From: Gluconobacter frateurii
GTDB lineage: Bacteria > Pseudomonadota > Alphaproteobacteria > Acetobacterales > Acetobacteraceae
Assembly (NCBI RefSeq): GCF_002723955.1
Contig: NZ_BEWN01000005.1
Coordinates: 124,001-188,000, forward strand
Direction of reading: 5' to 3'
DNA length: 64,000 nt
How positions within the stretch are numbered: position 1 is the stretch's first letter; each line of letters opens with the position of its first letter. The notes beneath the pieces were generated by a model. The model ran no database searches and had not been told where the DNA came from. It saw only the letters and a list, made by a program, of their open reading frames with translations. This document shows, piece after piece, positions 58,102-64,000 of this stretch. The translations under genes and the position numbers were made by a program.

Positions 58102-60579
58102 GTGTCTGTACGTTTTTCCTCCCGGCATATCGTGCTTCTGGGCACAACTCTTCTTGGTTCCTCCCTTGTCATGCCGGTTGCAGGACTTTGTGCAGCCCCT
58201 ACCGCAAAAGCAGAAGGCACCCACAAGAAAACGAAGAGCCATCCATCACTTGCACCGGCACCTGCCAAGGATGTTTCCGGCGGCAATGAATCTGTCATCG
58301 TGACGGGAACCCGTGAATTCGGCAAAAAGGCCCGTGATTCGATCTCCCCGATCGACGTGGTATCAAACCGGCAGATCGCTTCAACGGGTCAGCCCACCCT
58401 GCGTGACGCTCTTTCGCTCCTGCTCCCGTCTCTGACCGTTCCGACAGCTGGCTTCGATGCAGGCGCACTAACGGATACAATCGCTCTGCGAGGTCTGAAC
58501 CCGAACGAAACCCTTGTACTGGTTGATGGCAAACGCCGTCACACGACGGCAAACATCTATGCCGATCCCGGCCCGTCCCAAGGCGCCACCCCCGTTGATA
58601 TCGACATGCTTCCCATGTCCATGATCGACCATATTGAAGTTCTGCGGGATGGTGCCTCTGCCCAGTATGGTTCGGACGCGATTGCCGGCGTGGTGAATAT
58701 TATCACCAAAAAGCAGGATCACGGTCTGAACATGCGTTCCAATACCGGGATTACGAGCGAAGGAGATGGCTTCCAACAGGGCGTCTATCTGGATGGTGGC
58801 TTCAATCTTCACAACCGCGGTTACGTCCATATCGGTGGCGATTTCGTGCATCAGGACCACGCTTTCCGGTCCGGCAAAGACAATCGTACGAACCAGTATA
58901 CCAACCAGGTGCTGAGCCAGCCCGAACAGACGCGTGAAAGCGTTGCCATCACTGCGGGCTATGACATCACTGAGAACGTTCAGGCTTACGCAAGCGCGAC
59001 CTATGCTCATCGTCATGCGGAATCCTACCAGAACTATCGCCTGCCATCGACGCTCACCGCCTATCCGGGATACGCCGCGAAATACCCATACGGCTACTCA
59101 CCGATCCTCGCGCTGGAGGAAAACGACTACGAGCTGACGGCCGGTTTCAAGGGCATGCTGGCCGGTTGGCATTGGGACCTTTCTACGGTCTATGGCCGCG
59201 ATTTCGATCGGTTCGATGCGCTCAGCACAATCAACAGTGCCGTCTATACGGCCTCTGGGCGGTCGCCGACGAATTTTTACAACGCACAAGGCTATAACAA
59301 CTCCCAGTGGACGAGCAGTTTTGACCTCTCCCGGAAGTTCAACTTCTCTTTCTGGCCGCACAGCATCAACGTGGCTGGCGGCGCAGCGTATCGTTATGAG
59401 TCTTACTCAATGGGCACGGGCTCTGCAGACAGCACAGCAGGTACAGGCGCTGACGGTATTCCTGGCACAACGTCTTACAACGCGGGCAACTGGTCGCGTG
59501 ATGTTGCATCTGGCTACATCGACATTGCAACGCATCTGATGAAGAACTGGCAGGTCGATCTGGCAGGACGCATCGAGCACTACACCGATGTTGGAAATGC
59601 CAAGACGGGCAAAATTTCCACACGCTACGATTTCAGCCCGCGCTTTGCCGTCCGCGGAACGTTCAGCAGCGGCTTCCACGCCCCGACACTGGCCCAGCAG
59701 CATTATTCCGCGCTGGCTGTCTCCCCAACTGCCGCACGAGGCCTGATTGCAGCCAACTCGGCTGGCGCGCTTGCCAACGGCGCATCCCAGATGAAGCCTG
59801 AACAGGCCACAAGCGTAGAGGGTGGCATCGTCGTCGAACCCATTCGCAAGCTGCATGTGACGGTAGACGCCTATCAGATTGACCTCCGTGACCGCATCCA
59901 GCCAGGTGGAACGATTTATGGCTCGGACGCCTACAGTGCCCTTGCCATGAATAACTTCCCGCTTCCTGCTGGCTCCGAAAGCTGGGGAGCCGGTCAGCTT
60001 TCAACATACTGGTTCGCCAACGTCGCCACGACCCGCACACAAGGTCTGGACATCAATGCGACCTATCCCAGCGAATTTGGCCGCTTCGGTCATGTGGACT
60101 GGGATGTTGCGATCAACCTGAACCGGACGCGTCTGCGTCATCAGGGCACCACCACAACTGGTGCAAACCTGCTGACAATTCCAACGCTCGCCTATCTGAC
60201 GACGGCTTATCCGCGCTCCAAGATCATCTTCGGTGGCCGCTGGCATTCTCCCAACAACACATGGGCAGTAGCGGTACATGAAATCCGTTATGGCCAGACG
60301 ACCTCTAATCTGACGTACTACACTGGCCCGAACGCATTCTCGACCACGAACTATCTCGAGTTCCAGAATGCCCCGAAATGGACGACCAACGCGTCCGTCA
60401 CCTACAACATAAACCCGCATTGGAGCGCGACGATTGGCGGCAACAACATCTTCGCCGCGTATCCGTCTGCTGTGCCTAAAGCAAACCGTTATCTGGGTGC
60501 TCCAAAGTACTACATGAGCACCAACCAGCTCGGCATCGCGGGCGGCTACTACTATCTGGATGTTTCAGCCCGCTTCTAA
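58102..60579 (+). CDS. TonB-dependent outer-membrane receptor
   Basis: An 825-residue receptor. A signal peptide (IVLLGTTLLGSSLVMPVAGL), a Lys/Ala-rich linker, a TonB-box-like ESVIVTGT, then the plug (LRDALSLLLPSLTVPTAGFD, LVLVDGKRRHTT, DHIEVLRDGASAQYGSDAIA-GVVNIITKK) and a 22-strand barrel ending in YYLDVSARF with the terminal Phe. The ligand is unknown. The GTG start is the best fit although the ribosome binding site is weak. It is divergent from the MRJP-type gene and followed by a terminator. Confidence 0.93.
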   Translation: MSVRFSSRHIVLLGTTLLGSSLVMPVAGLCAAPTAKAEGTHKKTKSHPSLAPAPAKDVSGGNESVIVTGTREFGKKARDSISPIDVVSNRQIASTGQPTLRDALSLLLPSLTVPTAGFDAGALTDTIALRGLNPNETLVLVDGKRRHTTANIYADPGPSQGATPVDIDMLPMSMIDHIEVLRDGASAQYGSDAIAGVVNIITKKQDHGLNMRSNTGITSEGDGFQQGVYLDGGFNLHNRGYVHIGGDFVHQDHAFRSGKDNRTNQYTNQVLSQPEQTRESVAITAGYDITENVQAYASATYAHRHAESYQNYRLPSTLTAYPGYAAKYPYGYSPILALEENDYELTAGFKGMLAGWHWDLSTVYGRDFDRFDALSTINSAVYTASGRSPTNFYNAQGYNNSQWTSSFDLSRKFNFSFWPHSINVAGGAAYRYESYSMGTGSADSTAGTGADGIPGTTSYNAGNWSRDVASGYIDIATHLMKNWQVDLAGRIEHYTDVGNAKTGKISTRYDFSPRFAVRGTFSSGFHAPTLAQQHYSALAVSPTAARGLIAANSAGALANGASQMKPEQATSVEGGIVVEPIRKLHVTVDAYQIDLRDRIQPGGTIYGSDAYSALAMNNFPLPAGSESWGAGQLSTYWFANVATTRTQGLDINATYPSEFGRFGHVDWDVAINLNRTRLRHQGTTTTGANLLTIPTLAYLTTAYPRSKIIFGGRWHSPNNTWAVAVHEIRYGQTTSNLTYYTGPNAFSTTNYLEFQNAPKWTTNASVTYNINPHWSATIGGNNIFAAYPSAVPKANRYLGAPKYYMSTNQLGIAGGYYYLDVSARF

Positions 60580-60590
60580 GAAAGCAGCAC

Positions 60591-60620
60591 ACCGGCGGAG
60601 GCTGCTCCGCCGGTTTTTTT
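60591..60620 (+). terminator. Intrinsic terminator after the TonB receptor
   Basis: A perfect 10-bp stem ACCGGCGGAG/CTCCGCCGGT with loop GCTG, followed by six T residues. The next gene is convergent. Confidence 0.93.
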
Positions 60621-60621
60621 A

Positions 60622-61632
60622 TCAGCCCGGTACCCCGGTGCCGCCTGTTACGCCAAATACCTGCCCCGTGATGTAACTGCCATCCGTACTGGCAAGCTGA
60701 ACATAGATGGGTGCGATTTCTGCGGGCTGTCCCGGACGTTTCATGGGAACGGTAGAGCCAAATTTTTCGACCGCAGACATAGGTTGACCGCCACTCACCT
60801 GCAGTGCTGTCCAGAATGGTCCTGGTGCCACCGCATTGACCCGGATCCCTTTGGGAACCAGTTGCTTGGCGAGACTTTTGGTCAGATTTGCAATGCCCGC
60901 CTTGGTGATACTGTAGTCCACGAGAATTTCGGATGGTTCGTACGCGTTGGACGAGCTCGTATTCACGATTGAACTTCCGGGCGGCATATGGGGAATGGCG
61001 GCCTTGATGATCCAGAACAGCGCGTAGAGATTGGTCTTCAGAGTCCAGTCAAAATCCTCGGTCGTCAAATCAAGAATGCTCTCGTGATAATGCTGTCGAC
61101 CAGCACAGTTCACCAGACAATCCAAGCCACCCAAGCCAGAAACAGCATCGGTCACGAGTTTTTGGCAAAAGGCTTCAGTCCGAATGTCTCCAGGCAACGC
61201 GACAGCCTTGCGCCCCTCCGCCTGAACCAGCTGAATGACTTCCCGTGCATCCTCTTCTTCCTGCGGCAGATAGGAGATGGCGACGTCCGCACCTTCACGG
61301 GCAAAGGCAATTGCCGTTGCCCGCCCAAGACCTGAGTCGCCGCCGGTAATCAGAGCCTTGCGACCCGCCATGCGCCCACTGCCGCGATAGGTTTTCTCCC
61401 CATGGTCGGGGCGCGGTGTCATGTGGGATGCCAGACCCGGCCACGGCTGAGGCTGTGATTTGAAAGGGCCTGCTGTGTGAAGTTTACCGGGATCCATCAG
61501 GGGCGGAAGAGTGCCGTTCTGAGTAGGAGCGGTCTCGGCTCTGGATCGGCCTGCAGATGCAAGGGCAGCCAAGCCCACAGCAGCGCCTTTCAGAACCTTG
61601 CGGCGTGCATCATCGGAGGTTTTCCCACTCAT
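60622..61632 (-). CDS. Short-chain dehydrogenase with Tat-type signal
   Basis: A 336-residue SDR from the ATG at 61632, with AAGGAT 6-7 nt upstream. The N-terminus has RRKVLKGAAVGLAALASAG, a twin-arginine-type signal, and a linker of about 50 residues. The catalytic part has ALITGGDSGLGRATAIAFAR (cofactor), NCAG, the Ser in NTSSSNA and YSITK. It belongs to the long-SDR group near YghA/YhdG-type aldehyde or alcohol reductases. The substrate is unknown; the signal implies periplasmic location. Confidence 0.85.
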   Translation of the reverse strand: MSGKTSDDARRKVLKGAAVGLAALASAGRSRAETAPTQNGTLPPLMDPGKLHTAGPFKSQPQPWPGLASHMTPRPDHGEKTYRGSGRMAGRKALITGGDSGLGRATAIAFAREGADVAISYLPQEEEDAREVIQLVQAEGRKAVALPGDIRTEAFCQKLVTDAVSGLGGLDCLVNCAGRQHYHESILDLTTEDFDWTLKTNLYALFWIIKAAIPHMPPGSSIVNTSSSNAYEPSEILVDYSITKAGIANLTKSLAKQLVPKGIRVNAVAPGPFWTALQVSGGQPMSAVEKFGSTVPMKRPGQPAEIAPIYVQLASTDGSYITGQVFGVTGGTGVPG

Positions 61633-61762
61633 TGTCAGATCCTTCCCTGAAAAGCGCCGGTTGGCAGTCCACGCCAACACGACACTCATTTGCAGACATG
61701 CAGAGAAAAGACCCCGACATCCAAGCGGGTTTCATAAATTCGAGAATAGTTCTGAAAAGCTT

Positions 61763-62764
61763 TCAGGCCTTCCAAATTCCACACAGGGAGGCGATATGGC
61801 GCCGACAGAGCGCCATATCCGGCGTACCACTCTGTTTGCAGGCCAGTTCAAAAGCCTGCGTTTCCCGCATGGCCCGCGCCAAAGCATCTGCATTCCAACG
61901 ATCAAGAGCCTGATTGAATGCAGCCGCTCGCTTGAAGAACACAGGCGGCTTGAGCGCCTTCATCGCTTCCGCACGCCCCTGACCGCTCTCCACCCCGAGT
62001 GCAACCTTCTGCAGCCGCACGAGAACACCCAATACGGCACGAGCCACCGCCACAGGGTTCGCACCATCGGCAAGAGCGCGCTCAAGAGCCTGATCAGCTT
62101 CGCTCCGATTTCCGGACAACGCTGCAAACACGGCGTCTTCCAGAGAACTTCCTCCGGCATCCCCTACGCAATCCTGAACCGCGTCCAGATCCAGTCGGCC
62201 GTTAGCGCCTGCATAGAGAACAAGCTTCTCTATTTCGCCGCGAACTCCGCTTCGGTCAGTCCCTAACCGCCCCATCAGCCAGGTCAAGGCATCGCGATCG
62301 ATAGAGACACCCGCCTGTGACAAGGCATCCGTGACAGTTTGGGAAAGGGCACGGCCCTCTTCAGGGTAGCAGGCAATGGATGCAACATCCTTGCGGCTTT
62401 CCGCCAGCGCCCGAAGTTTGGATCGCGATGAAAGGCCCGGCGCTTCAATGACAATGAAGGTATCGGTCTGCGTCTCGAGCGTACGGGTCAGAAGCGGAAC
62501 AAGAGAATCCTGTCCATCCCGCACCCACACAGCGCGCCGACCACCAATCAAGGAGAGAGCGGTTGCTTCATCCTCCAGACGATCCTGCGTGTCCCGATCG
62601 AGTTGAGCCACACGGAAAGGATCATCCAGCGTTTCTGCTACCTGCCGAACAGATTGCGCCGCACGCTCACGGATGAGTCCCGAATCTTCTCCATAAAGGA
62701 GAATTGCGCGCCATCCGCCTGCGTCAGCCAAGGCACGCCCGATATTCCGGGTCTCAACCTTCAT
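61763..62764 (-). CDS. holA: DNA polymerase III delta subunit
   Basis: A 333-residue clamp-loader subunit. LLYGEDSGLIRERAAQSVRQ at the N-terminus, FIVIEAPGLSSRSKLRALAE, and LTWLMGRLGTDRSGVRGEIE-KLVLYAG in the middle are the HolA landmarks; the C-terminal collar domain ends ALCRRHIASLCG. The ATG shares a base with the lptE stop (TAATG), the usual leuS-lptE-holA order. Confidence 0.93.
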   Translation of the reverse strand: MKVETRNIGRALADAGGWRAILLYGEDSGLIRERAAQSVRQVAETLDDPFRVAQLDRDTQDRLEDEATALSLIGGRRAVWVRDGQDSLVPLLTRTLETQTDTFIVIEAPGLSSRSKLRALAESRKDVASIACYPEEGRALSQTVTDALSQAGVSIDRDALTWLMGRLGTDRSGVRGEIEKLVLYAGANGRLDLDAVQDCVGDAGGSSLEDAVFAALSGNRSEADQALERALADGANPVAVARAVLGVLVRLQKVALGVESGQGRAEAMKALKPPVFFKRAAAFNQALDRWNADALARAMRETQAFELACKQSGTPDMALCRRHIASLCGIWKA

Positions 62765-63420
62765 TAATTAGTGATGGTCCCCTGTGAGAGACGCCCCGTT
62801 GCCGACGCCGGGAAGCCATCTGCACCAACCTTGTCTGTGGAAGTGCCGTCATCAGAAGGCATCCTGTCGGTGTTGATATAACGCGGCAGATCCACCTGGG
62901 TATTTTTGGACGGCATGTTGTGGGATCTGAACCAGATCGCCAGCTGTTCGGTCAGATTTTGTGCCAGTGTCTGTGCTACGCGCCCCTTTACTGACTCATC
63001 ATTCAGGGTCTGGGCAAAATATTGCTCAAACGTTGTGCCATATCCATCCAAAGTCGTAACGTCGCCCTGCGTCACAAACTGGGGAGACTGCTCTACCGTA
63101 AAAAGCTGCCAATGGGCATTGCCTGTTACACGGTTGCGGCCGGATGTGTTGTCCTGATGGATATCAATGGCTTCGGTATTGGCGCCTGAACTGACCCGCA
63201 ACGTGTAACGTTGCGGGTTTTCCGGCCCAGCACCTGCCAGATCTTTCTGAAGTGCCAGTCGCAGTTCCTGACCGTAACGCCCCGGAATGTTCGCTACATA
63301 AACCTGAGCCAGCTCTGCAGAAACATCAGTTTTAGGGGACAGCTTTCCGTAAAGAGGTGTGAAACCACACCCTCCCAGCATCAGAAAGCCCGTTACCGTC
63401 AGAGCACTGCAACGTTTCAC
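62764..63420 (-). CDS. lptE: LPS assembly lipoprotein LptE
   Basis: A 218-residue outer-membrane lipoprotein. The lipobox LGGC (Cys18) is followed by GFTPLYG, then the weakly conserved LptE fold (GQELRLALQKDLAGAGPENP, RVTGNAHWQLF, NLTEQLAIWF) and a Ser/Asp/Gly-rich tail. It plugs LptD for lipopolysaccharide insertion. The start is GTG. It is coupled to holA and lies 2 nt after leuS. Confidence 0.88.
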   Translation of the reverse strand: MKRCSALTVTGFLMLGGCGFTPLYGKLSPKTDVSAELAQVYVANIPGRYGQELRLALQKDLAGAGPENPQRYTLRVSSGANTEAIDIHQDNTSGRNRVTGNAHWQLFTVEQSPQFVTQGDVTTLDGYGTTFEQYFAQTLNDESVKGRVAQTLAQNLTEQLAIWFRSHNMPSKNTQVDLPRYINTDRMPSDDGTSTDKVGADGFPASATGRLSQGTITN

Positions 63421-63422
63421 GA

Positions 63423-64000
63423 TCAGCCTGCCACTACAAAGTTGACGATCCGGTTCGGAACGTGGATTTCCTTCACGAGGCGCTTACCTTCCAAGGCGCG
63501 AGCCACATTCGGCTCGGCCTTTGCTGCAGCCAGCACCTGATCCTTCGGAGCGTCTGGCGGAACCTCAATGGTTCCACGCAGCTTTCCAAGCACCTGAACG
63601 CCAATCGTGACGCTCTGAACCGCCAGCCACTCATCCTGAGCTTCCGGCCATGCCCTGTCCACCACAAGATCGCCACCCGGCTCAAGCACGGCCATCATGT
63701 CTTCCGAAAGATGCGGCATCATAGGTGCGGTAAGCAGGCACAGCGCAGATGCTGCTTCGCGGCGCGCAGCCGGAAGCCCTTCCCCGCTTTTATTCTGTGC
63801 CTCAGCCAGAGCAGAGGTCAGTTCATGCAGTCGAGCAACGGCAACATTGGGTGTGAAGGCTTCAAGCGCCTCTGTAACGGCCGCAATAGTCCGATGGGTG
63901 ACACGACGCAGATTGTCCCCGGCTGAACCATGAACACTGTCGATCGGATCAGCCGTGGCAACAGCCGACACCAGACGATGGAGACGCTGCCCAAAGCGGG
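63423..64000 (-). CDS. leuS: Leucyl-tRNA synthetase, C-terminal part
   Basis: The last 192 codons; the start lies outside the window. The anticodon-binding domain (RVTHRTIAAVTEALEAFTPN, VARLHELTSALAEAQN, TAPMMPHLSEDMMAVLEPGG) and the C-terminal appendix (GVQVLGKLRGTIEVPPDAPK, ending VPNRIVNFVVAG) are typical of bacterial LeuRS. It charges tRNA-Leu. Confidence 0.95.
   Translation of the reverse strand, partial: RFGQRLHRLVSAVATADPIDSVHGSAGDNLRRVTHRTIAAVTEALEAFTPNVAVARLHELTSALAEAQNKSGEGLPAARREAASALCLLTAPMMPHLSEDMMAVLEPGGDLVVDRAWPEAQDEWLAVQSVTIGVQVLGKLRGTIEVPPDAPKDQVLAAAKAEPNVARALEGKRLVKEIHVPNRIVNFVVAG

Overview
The window looks like a chromosomal segment of an acetic acid bacterium (Acetobacteraceae, Alphaproteobacteria), most likely Gluconobacter or a close relative. 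This is inferred from the rnhB-ccrM pair with GANTC sites upstream, the alphaproteobacterial order secY-adk-rpsM-rpsK-rpoA-rplQ without rpsD, the polyol-type MFS carrier, the TonB receptor and the exported royal-jelly-type protein. Base composition is moderately GC-rich and even. I saw no rRNA, tRNA, CRISPR array, insertion sequence or prophage.

Left flank (1-14 kb): a partial ccrM (cell-cycle GANTC DNA methyltransferase) behind rnhB; a GYF-domain membrane protein whose start codon sits directly after a terminator; a CsbD-type stress protein; then, on the plus strand, a four-gene MdtABC-type efflux operon (adaptor, two different RND permeases, NodT-type outer-membrane factor). Two tiny membrane proteins and a polyol-type MFS transporter follow.

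Core (14-42 kb, all minus strand): a nearly continuous translation/transcription super-cluster, read from right to left: rplK-rplA, rplJ-rplL, rpoB-rpoC, rpsL-rpsG-tuf, the S10 operon (rpsJ to rpsQ), the spc operon (rplN to secY-adk), and the alpha operon (rpsM-rpsK-rpoA-rplQ). fusA is absent between rpsG and tuf, and secE-nusG are absent before rplK. Promoter-like sequences with GC-rich discriminators lie before rpsM, rpsL and rpoB, and strong hairpins punctuate the operons.

Right flank (42-64 kb): a second tripartite RND efflux operon lies next to an OmpR-type response regulator and histidine kinase on the same strand. Tandem direct repeats sit in the gap between the kinase and the permease. 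Next come rmuC, a Cys-containing small lipoprotein, an HI0933-type flavoprotein, a glutathione S-transferase, the complete minCDE division-site operon, a DUF937 protein, a Tat-exported MRJP-family protein, a TonB-dependent receptor, a Tat-signal short-chain dehydrogenase, and holA-lptE-leuS (leuS partial).

I found no clearly new multi-gene system. The more promising signals are regulatory: the helically phased GANTC triplet before rnhB-ccrM, a 10-nt discriminator shared by two ribosomal-protein promoters, a leader peptide and a promoter-overlapping palindrome before rpsL, a terminator whose 3' arm supplies a Shine-Dalgarno, and the candidate response-regulator repeats before the second efflux operon.
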